Positions 7,868-15,384 are shown, counted from the first letter of the stretch. The stretch: 24,627 bases of DNA from an uncultured Lachnospiraceae bacterium (GCA_946538445.1 CAMNGO010000009.1:1-24627), one strand, 5' to 3'. The notes: generated by a model from the sequence alone, not told the origin. Translations and numbers: made by a program.

Positions 7868-8425
7868 ATGAAATTCAAAGAAGTGATCAAGAGGGAAGAG
7901 GGTGCCTTCATCACCAGATACGATCTGTGCTATGAGACTGTTCATGGCCAGGACAAAGTATATGAGATGATCAGCAGGGATAAGGACCTCCGGGACTTCT
8001 CCCAGCTTCACGATAAGAAACCGGACGCGGTGGTCCTGATCATGGAGGATGCGTCCGGAGAAAGGATTCTCATCAATAAAGAATACCGGCTGGCTGTAGG
8101 CGAGTGGGTTTATAATTTCCCCGCAGGCCTCATTGACCCCGGCGAGACGCCGGAAGAGGCAGCCAGGAGGGAATTGTCGGAGGAAACCGGCCTGGATATC
8201 CTTGAGATCAGAGACTTTATCGGAGAGAGCTACAGTGCTGTGGGTTTTTCCAATGAGAAAAATGTCTGTGTGGTGGGTGTCGCAGGGGGGCATTTTCGGA
8301 AGAGTGATTCCGACTTCGAGGAGATTGAGTCCGGATGGTATTCCAAAGAAGAAGTCAGAGATCTGCTGAAAAGAGAACGATTTGCCGCCAGAACCCAGGC
8401 TTACTGCTATCTGTGGAGCAGATAA
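7868..8425 (+). CDS. NUDIX hydrolase (ADP-ribose pyrophosphatase-like)
   Basis: The 185-residue protein carries a complete Nudix box: GETPEEAARRELSEETGL around residues 94-111, fitting Gx5Ex7REUxEExGU. The box follows FPAGLIDPGE, as in ADP-ribose or sugar-nucleotide pyrophosphatases. These enzymes hydrolyse nucleoside diphosphates linked to another group, using Mg2+ or Mn2+. The exact substrate is not certain. An AAGGAG site lies 10-11 bases before the ATG. It converges on the VanZ gene with a gap of only 13 bases and no clear terminator between them; the first good plus-strand terminator is at 8889-8914, inside the VanZ coding region. Cytoplasmic, with normal length and an intact catalytic helix. 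Confidence 0.92.
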   Translation: MKFKEVIKREEGAFITRYDLCYETVHGQDKVYEMISRDKDLRDFSQLHDKKPDAVVLIMEDASGERILINKEYRLAVGEWVYNFPAGLIDPGETPEEAARRELSEETGLDILEIRDFIGESYSAVGFSNEKNVCVVGVAGGHFRKSDSDFEEIESGWYSKEEVRDLLKRERFAARTQAYCYLWSR

Positions 8426-8438
8426 GCTTCCGGGATTC

Positions 8439-8963
8439 TCAGGATCCGGCATTGCCTGCTTTCATTTTCCTGTAGATACAGATGAGCAGGATGCCGGTAA
8501 GCACGCCGGCACAGTCGATGCACATGTCTCTGAATTCACAGCTCCTGCCAGGGGAGAAGAGCTGATGGATCTCATCCGTCACGGCATAGAATGTTCCGAT
8601 CCCCCAGCTGCTGAGGATAAGCGGCCGGGAGAAAGCACCGTTGCTTGTCAGGTATTCACCCATGGTAAACAGGAGGCTGATTCCAAGGATCATGTACTCG
8701 GTAAAATGTGCACATTTGCGGATCAGAAAAGATGCCACCTCGGGATTCAGATGCAGATAATCTGCCAGAAAGCCTGAGATCAGACCGCTTTCCCTGGAGG
8801 ACAGGTCTGCCGGCATGGCGGAATGGATAAAGATAACGGCCATGATCAGGATAGTGATCATGGTATACAGAAGTTTTTTATTAGCTGGAAAGCCTCCTTG
8901 GGAGGCTTTTTTTTCTTTGTTGTACATAGTGTTATGAGGATTGCTTTTGTTCATAATTTCCAT
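8439..8963 (-). CDS. VanZ family membrane protein
   Basis: The 174-residue protein has the VanZ-like signature: RKCAHFTEYMILGISLL in the middle, then DEIHQLFSPGRSCEFRDMCIDCAGVLTG, with four hydrophobic segments. VanZ itself gives low-level teicoplanin resistance; most chromosomal relatives have no assigned role, so none is claimed here. Start choice is open: ATG 8963 or ATG 8954 (an AGGAAAATGGAAATT stretch precedes the latter), with a further Met at 8861 just before the first membrane segment but lacking a ribosome-binding site. The first 34 residues are hydrophilic, and their codons contain a plus-strand terminator hairpin. A minus-strand promoter is proposed at 9005-9034. Confidence 0.85.
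   Translation of the reverse strand: MEIMNKSNPHNTMYNKEKKASQGGFPANKKLLYTMITILIMAVIFIHSAMPADLSSRESGLISGFLADYLHLNPEVASFLIRKCAHFTEYMILGISLLFTMGEYLTSNGAFSRPLILSSWGIGTFYAVTDEIHQLFSPGRSCEFRDMCIDCAGVLTGILLICIYRKMKAGNAGS
8889..8914 (+). terminator. Intrinsic terminator inside the VanZ reading frame
   Basis: AAAGCCTCC-TTG-GGAGGCTTT forms a 9-pair stem and is followed by a run of T on the plus strand (eight T in all, 8907-8914). It is antisense to the N-terminal codons of the VanZ gene and is the first good terminator after the NUDIX gene. NUDIX transcripts may thus run antisense through most of VanZ. Confidence 0.7.
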
Positions 8964-9004
8964 TTTCCTACATTCATTTTATTCTTATCAGATCATGTGG
9001 ATTC

Positions 9005-9034
9005 ATTCTAACATAATCCGATAAAAAAAGTAAA
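9005..9034 (-). promoter_or_regulatory. Probable promoter of the VanZ gene
   Basis: On the minus strand, TTTACT (9029-9034), an 18-base spacer and TAGAAT (9005-9010) are preceded by TGT, an extended -10 element. It would give a leader of about 35-45 bases. Confidence 0.5.
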
Positions 9035-9041
9035 ACGGGAG

Positions 9042-9070
9042 TTCTCATTTCACGATAGATACTATATAAT
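9042..9070 (+). promoter_or_regulatory. Probable promoter of the YbaK-type gene
   Basis: TTCTCA (9042-9047), a 17-base spacer and a perfect TATAAT (9065-9070), ending 39 bases before the chosen ATG at 9110. Confidence 0.55.
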
Positions 9071-9109
9071 TATGATACAGGATGTAATGTGAGATGGGAG
9101 ATGATACAG

Positions 9110-9580
9110 ATGGGCCTGGAAGAGGCAAAAAGCTACCTGGAAGAGAGAGGCTACGGGGACAGAGTGAAGATCTTCGATGTTTCCAGTGCGACGGTGGAAC
9201 TTGCGGCCATCGCAGTGGGAACAGAGCCGGAGAAGATTGCCAAGTCGCTGACTTTCCTGGTGGATGACCGGCCGGTGATGGTAATCTGTGCCGGGGATGC
9301 CAAAGTCAATAATTCCAAATATAAAGGATATTTTCATAAGAAGGCCAAGATGCTTTCCAGGGAAGAAGTAAATGAAATGATCGGCCATGATGTGGGCGGT
9401 GTCTGTCCATTTGGCAGAAAAGACGGGGTGGAGGTCTACCTGGACGAATCCCTAAAGAGGTTCCAGACCGTATACCCGGCCTGTGGAAGCAGCAACAGCG
9501 CCGTGGAACTGAGCCTGGAGGAGCTGGAAGCTTTATCCGGCAGCAAGGAATGGATCGATGTGTGCAAGATTCCGGAATAG
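9110..9580 (+). CDS. YbaK/EbsC family aminoacyl-tRNA deacylase
   Basis: From ATG 9110 the product has 156 residues. It shows the YbaK/ProX fold marks: a central IAKSLTFLVDDRPVMVICAGDAKVN strand-helix region with the conserved Lys, the GHDVGGVCPFG loop, and VYPACGSSNSAVELSLEEL near the end. The family hydrolyses mischarged tRNAs, for example Cys-tRNA(Pro), and so protects translational fidelity; which tRNA is used here is not evident. The GTG at 9089 is rejected as start because GGGAG at 9096-9100 stands 9 bases before ATG 9110. The gene has its own promoter, and the pyruvate kinase gene starts 88 bases downstream from a further promoter. Cytoplasmic and of typical length. Confidence 0.9.
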   Translation: MGLEEAKSYLEERGYGDRVKIFDVSSATVELAAIAVGTEPEKIAKSLTFLVDDRPVMVICAGDAKVNNSKYKGYFHKKAKMLSREEVNEMIGHDVGGVCPFGRKDGVEVYLDESLKRFQTVYPACGSSNSAVELSLEELEALSGSKEWIDVCKIPE

Positions 9581-9590
9581 TCAAGACGAT

Positions 9591-9619
9591 TCCGATTGAA
9601 TGGGATGGATCCGATTGAA
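9591..9619. repeat. Direct repeat before pyruvate kinase
   Basis: TCCGATTGAA occurs at 9591-9600 and 9610-9619, 19 bases apart, across the proposed pyruvate kinase promoter. It may be chance or a regulator site. Confidence 0.4.
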
Positions 9620-9624
9620 ATAAT
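9596..9624 (+). promoter_or_regulatory. Possible promoter of pyruvate kinase
   Basis: TTGAAT (9596-9601), a 17-base spacer and AATAAT (9619-9624) match four and five of six consensus bases. The leader to the ATG would be about 38 bases, and a GGGG-type ribosome-binding site lies at 9657-9660. Confidence 0.45.
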
Positions 9625-9667
9625 ACATATATAACCTAACAACAAAGAACGAAAAAGGGGAAGACAC

Positions 9668-11086
9668 ATGAGAAAAACAAAGATTATCTGTACATTAGGG
9701 CCGGCGACAGACCGGGACGACGTATTAAGGCAGCTGATTGAAAATGGCCTGGATGTGGCCAGATTCAACTTCTCCCATGGAACCCATGAGGAGCAGAAAG
9801 CCAGGATGGACAAGCTCAAAGAGCTGAGGGAGGAACTGAAGACCCCTGTGGCTATCCTTCTTGATACGAAAGGGCCGGAGATCCGTACCGGGCTCTTTGC
9901 AGAGGGAAAAGTAACTCTGGAAGTCGGTCAGGAATTCACCCTGACTGCCAGAGATGTGGAAGGGACCAATGAGATTGTAAGCATCACCTATGCAAACCTT
10001 CCGAATGAAGTTGAAGAAGGAACCAAGATTCTGGTGGATGACGGACTGATTGAACTGACCGTTCTGTCGGTGGAAGGTGAAGATATCCACTGTAGGGTGG
10101 AGAACGGCGGTGCGGTTTCCAACCGGAAGGGGATCAATGTGCCCGGAATAGAGCTTAAGATTCCTTATCTGAGTGAAAAAGACAAATCCGATATCCTCTT
10201 CGGCATTGAGCAGGATGTAGATTTCATCGCAGCTTCCTTTACCAGAACCAGGGAAGACATCATGGAACTCCGCCAGCTCCTGAAAGACGGAGGTGGGGAA
10301 AATATCAATATCATCGCCAAGATTGAGAATAATCAGGGCGTGCAAAATATTGATGCCATCATAGAAGTGGTGGACGGTATCATGGTTGCCCGTGGCGACA
10401 TGGGTGTGGAAATCCCGGAGGAAGAAGTTCCGATCATCCAGAAAGAGATCATCCGCAAGGTATTTGCGGCTGGTAAGATCGTTATCACTGCCACCCAGAT
10501 GCTGGATTCCATGATGAAGAATCCAAGACCGACCAGAGCTGAGACCACGGATGTGGCCAATGCGGTTTTCGATGGAACCAGCGCACTCATGCTTTCCGGT
10601 GAGACGGCCAATGGTGCTTATCCGGTTCAGGCTTTGAAAACCATGTCCAAGATTGCGGAAAGAGCGGAGAGAGCGATCGATTATAAATCACGTTTCCGTA
10701 CACGTACTCCATATTCCAACCCGGGAATCACGGACGCAGTCTGCCACTCCACCTGCTCTACGGCTTATGACCTGAATACCAAAGCAATCGTGGTAGTGAC
10801 CCAGTCCGGCTTCTCAGCAAGGATGATTTCCCGTTATCGTCCGGGCTGTATTATCATCGGCTGTGCCATCAACGAGAAGGTATGCCGCCAGCTGAACCTG
10901 TCCTGGGGTGTGAAACCTCTGCTTCTCGGGGAGGAGTGGGAAGTATTCGTTCTCATCGACCGTGCCATCTCCGCAGCCAAGGAGCATGGCTATCTGAAGT
11001 CCGGGGATACCGCAGTGATCACGGCAGGCGTCCCGATCGGAAGATCCGGAACTACAAATATGCTGAAAGTACAGGAGATTGATTAA
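9668..11086 (+). CDS. pyk: Pyruvate kinase
   Basis: A 472-residue enzyme that converts phosphoenolpyruvate and ADP to pyruvate and ATP, the last step of glycolysis. The N-terminus MRKTKIICTLGPA and FNFSHGTHEEQ are typical. Next come LDTKGPEIRTG, the B domain, the active-site IAKIENNQGVQNIDAI with the catalytic Lys, and MVARGDMGVEIP. The ITATQMLDSMMKNPRPTRAETTDVANAV signature binds substrate and cations. The C-terminal allosteric domain ends at GRSGTTNMLKVQEID. There is no extra PEP-utilising domain such as Bacillus and some Clostridia carry, so it is the short form. AAAAGGGG stands before the ATG. The stop codon shares one base with the start of the downstream reductase. Confidence 0.98.
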   Translation: MRKTKIICTLGPATDRDDVLRQLIENGLDVARFNFSHGTHEEQKARMDKLKELREELKTPVAILLDTKGPEIRTGLFAEGKVTLEVGQEFTLTARDVEGTNEIVSITYANLPNEVEEGTKILVDDGLIELTVLSVEGEDIHCRVENGGAVSNRKGINVPGIELKIPYLSEKDKSDILFGIEQDVDFIAASFTRTREDIMELRQLLKDGGGENINIIAKIENNQGVQNIDAIIEVVDGIMVARGDMGVEIPEEEVPIIQKEIIRKVFAAGKIVITATQMLDSMMKNPRPTRAETTDVANAVFDGTSALMLSGETANGAYPVQALKTMSKIAERAERAIDYKSRFRTRTPYSNPGITDAVCHSTCSTAYDLNTKAIVVVTQSGFSARMISRYRPGCIIIGCAINEKVCRQLNLSWGVKPLLLGEEWEVFVLIDRAISAAKEHGYLKSGDTAVITAGVPIGRSGTTNMLKVQEID

Positions 11087-11595
11087 TGAGTTTCTTTGAA
11101 AAAGAAATAAAAAAACTTGGATTTGGATTGATGCGTCTGCCGAAGAAAGGGGACGCCATCGATATCGAGCAGGTGAAAGATATGGTAGATGCCTTCATGG
11201 AGGCAGGATTTACCTATTTTGATACTGCATGGGCCTACGCCGGCTCCGAGGATGCTACGCGTCAGGCTTTGGTAGAGCGGTATCCGAGAGAGAGTTATCA
11301 GCTGGCCACCAAGAATGCGGCATGGATCAACTGCAAGACCAAAGAGGATGCCATCCGTCAGTTTGAGACCTCTTTGGAGCGGACCGGGGCCGGGTATTTT
11401 GACATGTATCTCCTGCATAATCTGGGAGAGCACCGGACACATTTCTTCGAAGATTTTGACCTGTGGGAGTTTGTAAAAGAGAAGAAAGCGGTGGAGTGCA
11501 TCAAATGTGGCAAATGTGAAGAGGTCTGCCCGCAGCATATCCAGATCCGGGATGAACTGGTCAAAGTGGCGGAATTATTCGGACAGGAGAAATAA
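11086..11595 (+). CDS. Aldo/keto reductase with internal deletion, ferredoxin-like tail
   Basis: The 169-residue protein begins like a Clostridia aldo/keto reductase: LGFGLMRLP, FDTAWAYAGSE, LATKNA and DMYLLHN, which carry the Asp, Tyr, Lys and His of the catalytic tetrad. At about residue 130 (EFVKEKKA) it jumps directly to a C-terminal iron-sulphur motif, CIKCGKCEEVCP. Relatives with this layout are usually about 370-390 residues, so roughly 200 residues are missing in frame, including the second half of the barrel and the cofactor-binding loops. It should not bind NAD(P)H normally. No frameshift or stop marks the junction. The ATG overlaps the pyruvate kinase stop by one base (TAATG) behind AGGAG, indicating translational coupling. 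It is either a deleted remnant still in frame or an odd small protein. Confidence 0.8.
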   Translation: MSFFEKEIKKLGFGLMRLPKKGDAIDIEQVKDMVDAFMEAGFTYFDTAWAYAGSEDATRQALVERYPRESYQLATKNAAWINCKTKEDAIRQFETSLERTGAGYFDMYLLHNLGEHRTHFFEDFDLWEFVKEKKAVECIKCGKCEEVCPQHIQIRDELVKVAELFGQEK

Positions 11596-11606
11596 AAATA
11601 TCGGGC

Positions 11607-11654
11607 CATAATTGTACCAGAACATAATTGTATCAGACCATAATAAAATCAGGG
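11607..11654. repeat. Three 16-base tandem repeats before a terminator
   Basis: Units start at 11607, 11623 and 11639, each opening CATAAT. The first two agree except at two positions; the third is degraded and runs into the terminator stem. Confidence 0.6.
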
Positions 11655-11681
11655 AAGGGATGAACCCTTCCCTGATTTTTT
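11645..11681. terminator. Strong bidirectional terminator
   Basis: AAAATCAGGGAAGGG pairs with CCCTTCCCTGATTTT around a 5-base loop, a 15-pair stem with T-rich ends on both strands. It closes the pyruvate kinase/reductase unit and, on the minus strand, the secreted-protein gene. Confidence 0.9.
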
Positions 11682-11699
11682 ATGGGTAAAGAAATCATT

Positions 11700-12347
11700 T
11701 CATGGTTTGAAAGATCCTTTTACGGTTTTGTATTTGTTGCTTCCCTTGCGGGCAACGCCGGTGATCTTGTAGGTGTATTTCTTACCTGTGGTAAGGCCTT
11801 TTACTTTTAATTCAATCTCATCGTTGTCCTTCTCATTAATTTTCTTGACATAATTCTTGCCGGCAGAATCCTTGATGGTGACTTTTGCGTTTTTCCACTT
11901 TACCTTTCCCTGGAATTCGATGTTTACTTCTTTATCTTCTCTGTCGTAATCCACGTCCTCCACGAGAACTTCTTTCTTTCCTGCTATGCGGAATGTGCCT
12001 TTTACAGTGGTATACTCACCCGATCCGAGCTTCGCTACATTGTTGATAGTGTATGTGTAGGTCATACCTTTCTTGGGGCTGGCAATCCGGAATGTGAAGT
12101 CGTCATCGTCTGCTTCCACGATGGTGGCGGCATAAGGATTTCCCTTGGAATCTGTGACGGAGATGCCAGGGTTATTGTATTGAACCTTTCCCTTGAATTC
12201 CACTTCGATCTTCTTGCTGTTTTCATACTTTACGGAATCCACTTTCGGGGCCGTGGAGGCTGCCAGGACAGGATCTGCCAGGAACAGGGAGCCGGCCATC
12301 ATCAGGGAGCCGGTCAATAATGTTAATTTACCGGTTAAACTCTTCAT
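11700..12347 (-). CDS. Secreted protein with two Ig-like repeats
   Basis: The 215-residue protein starts with a clear signal peptide: a positively charged start, hydrophobic core LTLLTGSLMMAGSLFLA and likely cleavage after PVLA near residue 29. The mature part consists of two related repeats of about 88 residues. Both contain VEF/IEFxGKV, a VTDSKG/IKDSAG strand, TYTYTINNVAKLGS or KYTYKITGVARKGS, and a TVKGTF/TVKGSF end. They look like all-beta Ig-like or fibronectin-type modules, but no named family is recognised. There are no LPxTG or lipobox anchors. A strong AAGGAGGAT ribosome-binding site precedes the ATG. It lies 87 bases downstream of the PepSY gene on the same strand, so it may be part of the two-component locus or have its own promoter in that AT-rich gap. 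Confidence 0.8.
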   Translation of the reverse strand: MKSLTGKLTLLTGSLMMAGSLFLADPVLAASTAPKVDSVKYENSKKIEVEFKGKVQYNNPGISVTDSKGNPYAATIVEADDDDFTFRIASPKKGMTYTYTINNVAKLGSGEYTTVKGTFRIAGKKEVLVEDVDYDREDKEVNIEFQGKVKWKNAKVTIKDSAGKNYVKKINEKDNDEIELKVKGLTTGKKYTYKITGVARKGSNKYKTVKGSFKP

Positions 12348-12434
12348 AAATTCTATCCTCCTTATTTTGGTTTTTATATAATTGATATATAATTTTATTC
12401 TCTTACTAATTAATACGATAAGGAATGCGATGGG

Positions 12435-13133
12435 TTAATCATCATCCTCAAAATCGTCGCTGTCATCATCGTCAGCATCATCATCGTCATCCATGTCCCG
12501 GTCGTTAGCTGTGGATCTGGCCGGAAGCTTCTCTTGCCGATCGATATCATAAGACAGAATTGCTCCGGTGCGGGCATCCACATCATATTCATACTTTTGA
12601 TTGTCTCTGGAGAATTCTATCTCATAGACCAGACTCCCGTCTTCCGTCTCCAGATTGGATTTGGTAAAGGTGACCTGGCTTTCCTTCAGGGAGGCTGCAG
12701 CCAGAGCGATGGATTGCGCCTTCTTAACACCGATCACTTCTGTGGGACTCCCCTGGTCCTGGGTGGAGACTTGCCCGGTCTCCTTTTGCTGCCGGGAGCC
12801 GGTGGAAGTCTCTTTCTGATGGACTGTGATATCCTTGTCCCGGATGTTGCCGGTCTGGGCGCTGATGTCATATTCGTAATTGTTGTTATCCGTATAAAAA
12901 TCTATCTCATAGATGGGGATGCCCGAATCCTGATCCAGGCTTGCCTTGGTATAAGTAACCTGATCCGACTGCTCCCCGGCATCATTCAAGGCAATGTGTT
13001 TGGCTTCCTCCAGGGAAAGGCCTACCGCTTTATCGTCCGCCCGACTGAAACGGTGGAAGACAAAGACGGCAATCAGGAGTACGACAATCATACCCAGCGC
13101 AGGAAAAATAAATGGATTACGTTCTTTCTTCAT
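12435..13133 (-). CDS. Membrane-anchored protein with two PepSY domains and an Asp-rich tail
   Basis: This 232-residue protein has an N-terminal membrane anchor (FIFPALGMIVVLLIAVFVFH) followed by two PepSY-like repeats. The first runs from about residue 37 (LSLEEAKHIALNDAG) to DISAQTGNI, the second from about 135 (KKAQSIALAAASL) to DVDARTGAI. The linker is rich in Gln, Thr and Ser. The last 20 or so residues are almost all Asp and Glu, which suggests cation binding outside the cell. PepSY domains are thought to modulate peptidases or sense envelope state; the exact role is unknown. It lies 50 bases after the histidine kinase on the same strand, a common arrangement in Firmicutes, so it may be a target or accessory sensor of that system. 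Its start has only a distant AAGGG. Confidence 0.85.
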   Translation of the reverse strand: MKKERNPFIFPALGMIVVLLIAVFVFHRFSRADDKAVGLSLEEAKHIALNDAGEQSDQVTYTKASLDQDSGIPIYEIDFYTDNNNYEYDISAQTGNIRDKDITVHQKETSTGSRQQKETGQVSTQDQGSPTEVIGVKKAQSIALAAASLKESQVTFTKSNLETEDGSLVYEIEFSRDNQKYEYDVDARTGAILSYDIDRQEKLPARSTANDRDMDDDDDADDDDSDDFEDDD

Positions 13134-13183
13134 CGTTCTTTTGAACCCTTTCTTATCGCATCAGATTTCGATGGAATCTGTTA

Positions 13184-14650
13184 TTAATTTACGGGACTGC
13201 TGACCGGGAATAGAAGATGGAAGCCGGATCCCAAACCGGGCTCACTGTCCACGGAGATGGAACCTCCGTGGGCCTCCACGATCCATTTGACCATGGGAAG
13301 TCCCAATCCCATGCTTCGTGCCTGATCCTCTTTGGCCAGGGACTGGACAGACATCGGGGAGTTCGCAGAATCCGGGGTGCAGACCGGATGAATCCGGTAG
13401 AACCGCTTCCAGATCCTGGGAAGTTCTTCTGCTGCCATACCGATGCCGTCATCTTCGATGATGACATGGATTCCGGCCTGATCCTGATAAACGGTCAGAA
13501 TCGTTTTTCCACCGGTTTTTCCGTATTTTAGAGAATTGTCGATCAGATTATCAAAGACCTGCCTCATAAATACCGGATCACAGTCCATGTAGCAGCATTC
13601 CTCCGCCTCGACTTCCAATCGGATCTCCCGGCGCTGCGCATCCTTAAAATAACGGTCAGCAGCTTCCTCAGCCAGAAGGGAAATATCTGTGAGTTCTCTT
13701 TTTAGCTGATCAATATGCCTGTCCGCCCTGGCTATAGCCAGAAGCTGGGAAACCAGGGAAGACATCTGCTTAGCCTGGCTGTGGATCTCCAGGAGAGACT
13801 CTTGTAGGGGGAGGGGGTCAGACCCTTGCAGGGGGTCAGACCCCATTCCAGTATTATTAGATAAATTTTGTAAAAGATATTCGCTTTCGGCCAGGATGAC
13901 GGAGATGGGGGTACGCAGTTCGTGGCTTGCATCGTTGGTGAATTGTTTTTCCATCTCGAAATCCTTTTCTATCTGGTCCATCATCTCATCAAATATGGCA
14001 GCGGTGCGTTTTATTTCATCGGAGTCCTCCGGATTTCCCAGGCCAATTCTCTGATCCAGTGTTCCGTCCTGTCTGATTTTTTCCGCGGTATCGATGATCC
14101 GGGTCAGTGGATAGAAGGCTTGTCTGGTCAGGAGCCAGCCCCCTGCCATGGCAATCAGAAATAGGATGGGAAGAGCGACCAGAAAACCGGTCAGCATCCG
14201 GATGGCGGAAGGAGCTATGTCTTGAAGACGGGCGGAAGTGATGCCTCGGACCCATATCTTGCCGATCTTCTGATTCTCAATGAGCCGGTCATACACATAG
14301 AAGGAGGAATCCTCATTTTTAATTTTACGGATATGATCTGCCTCAAAGATTGTAGATTCAGGGAAACCTGCCGGTTCCAGACCGGAGAGCAGGGTCCCGT
14401 TATCCTGGCACAAAACTACGTAGACGCCATCACTGTAATAATCGATATCGTTATCGATAGATAGCGTTCCTTGTATGATTCTGACGTCTTCCAGAGCCCG
14501 GTCGGTGACGGAGGTAAGGATGGATTTCCGTTCCTTTATGATCAGACTGTCCCCAGCTGCCAGAAGCAGGGCGCCTACCAGGAGAATGATCAGCAGAAAG
14601 GAGAAGGCATACCAGAGAGCGACCCTTGACTTGATAGATAATCTCTTCAT
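13184..14650 (-). CDS. Sensor histidine kinase (HAMP, HisKA, HATPase)
   Basis: The 488-residue membrane kinase has TM1 at about residues 13-33, an extracellular sensor of about 120 residues, TM2 at about 152-174, then HAMP. The HisKA motif NDASHELRTPIS carries phospho-acceptor His243, followed by the HATPase domain (DNLIDNSLKYG, DDGIGM, GLGLPMVKWIVEAHGG). All catalytic motifs are present. Residues about 268-281 (MGSDPLQGSDPLPL) are encoded by two palindromic repeats and sit between the two helices of the dimerisation domain, where relatives normally have a short turn. It probably still folds, but signalling could be altered. The start overlaps the response-regulator stop by four bases (ATGA), so the two are coupled. 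The signal sensed is unknown. Confidence 0.93.
   Translation of the reverse strand: MKRLSIKSRVALWYAFSFLLIILLVGALLLAAGDSLIIKERKSILTSVTDRALEDVRIIQGTLSIDNDIDYYSDGVYVVLCQDNGTLLSGLEPAGFPESTIFEADHIRKIKNEDSSFYVYDRLIENQKIGKIWVRGITSARLQDIAPSAIRMLTGFLVALPILFLIAMAGGWLLTRQAFYPLTRIIDTAEKIRQDGTLDQRIGLGNPEDSDEIKRTAAIFDEMMDQIEKDFEMEKQFTNDASHELRTPISVILAESEYLLQNLSNNTGMGSDPLQGSDPLPLQESLLEIHSQAKQMSSLVSQLLAIARADRHIDQLKRELTDISLLAEEAADRYFKDAQRREIRLEVEAEECCYMDCDPVFMRQVFDNLIDNSLKYGKTGGKTILTVYQDQAGIHVIIEDDGIGMAAEELPRIWKRFYRIHPVCTPDSANSPMSVQSLAKEDQARSMGLGLPMVKWIVEAHGGSISVDSEPGLGSGFHLLFPVSSPVN
13812..13844. repeat. Two GGGGTCAGACCC palindromes inside the kinase gene
   Basis: Copies at 13814-13825 (GGGGTCAGACCC) and 13832-13844 (GGGGTCAGACCCC) are 18 bases apart. 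They are in frame and encode two GSDP tetrapeptides. A third copy in the opposite orientation is at 15352-15364. They look like members of a small interspersed palindromic repeat family. Confidence 0.75.
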
Positions 14651-15321
14651 GACGGTTCCCTCATCACATATCCCACTCCCCGGACAGTATGGATCAGCTT
14701 AACATCACTGTCTTGATCAATCTTCTTGCGGAGGTGGCGGATATAGACATCAATCATGTTGGAAGAACCTTCATAATCATAATCCCAGAGATGATTCAAT
14801 ATCTTCTCCCGACTCAGAACGATACCCTGGTTGGCAATCAGGTACTCCAGCATGGAGAATTCTTTGGCTGACAGAATGATCTCTTTCTCCCCTCGGCTGA
14901 CCGCACGGCGATGGCAATCCACAGAGAGATCAGCCAAAGTATATATGTTATTACGGTTTCCCCGCTGCTTCCTGGTTGCCAACCGGATCCTCGCCAGCAA
15001 TTCTTCCAGGGCAAAGGGTTTTGTGAGGTAATCATCCGCCCCTCCATCCAGACCCTTCACTTTATCCTCGGTGGAGTCCAGGGCCGTCAGCATCAGGACG
15101 GAAGTATCCATGTTTTTCTCCCGGATATAACGAAGGATATCCCATCCGCTCATGCCGGGAAGCATGACATCCAGAAGGACCAGATCATAAACTGCCAGAT
15201 CCAGATACTCGATTGCTTCCCGCCCGTCTTCACAGGAATCCACACTGTATCCGTTGTTTTTTAAATGTTTGGTAAGAACACGGTTTAATCCACGCTCGTC
15301 TTCCACCACCAGTATCCTCAT
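14647..15321 (-). CDS. OmpR/PhoB-family response regulator
   Basis: From ATG 15321 the product has 224 residues: receiver domain MRILVVEDERGLNRVL with acidic pocket, phospho-acceptor Asp51 (LLDVMLPGMSG), conserved Thr79 and Lys101 (TKPF), then a winged-helix DNA-binding domain (LSAKEFSMLEYLI, SNMIDVYIRHLRKKID, TVRGVGYVM). The upstream Met at 15336 is rejected because GGAGG stands 8 bases before ATG 15321. It is the first gene of the minus-strand block and overlaps the kinase gene by four bases, making a standard coupled two-component system. Direct repeats at 15389-15408 are a plausible binding site for its own product. Target genes may include the PepSY and secreted proteins downstream; this is inferred from position. 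Confidence 0.95.
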   Translation of the reverse strand: MRILVVEDERGLNRVLTKHLKNNGYSVDSCEDGREAIEYLDLAVYDLVLLDVMLPGMSGWDILRYIREKNMDTSVLMLTALDSTEDKVKGLDGGADDYLTKPFALEELLARIRLATRKQRGNRNNIYTLADLSVDCHRRAVSRGEKEIILSAKEFSMLEYLIANQGIVLSREKILNHLWDYDYEGSSNMIDVYIRHLRKKIDQDSDVKLIHTVRGVGYVMREPS

Positions 15322-15351
15322 GAGAATATCCTCCAAAATCGGGTCCCAAAT

Positions 15352-15364
15352 GGGGTCTGACCCC
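15352..15364. repeat. Third GGGGTCAGACCCC palindrome copy
   Basis: GGGGTCTGACCCC, the reverse complement of the copies in the kinase gene. It lies in the leader/promoter region of the response regulator, where a -10 element would be expected for the TTGACA at 15385-15390. Confidence 0.75.
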
Positions 15365-15384
15365 TTTATGCCTCTTGTATATCA

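Noticed and set aside
8425..8460. A weak inverted repeat CCGGGAT...ATCCGG at the NUDIX/VanZ junction
   Set aside because: The stem is short and bulged, and no T run follows, so it is not called a terminator.
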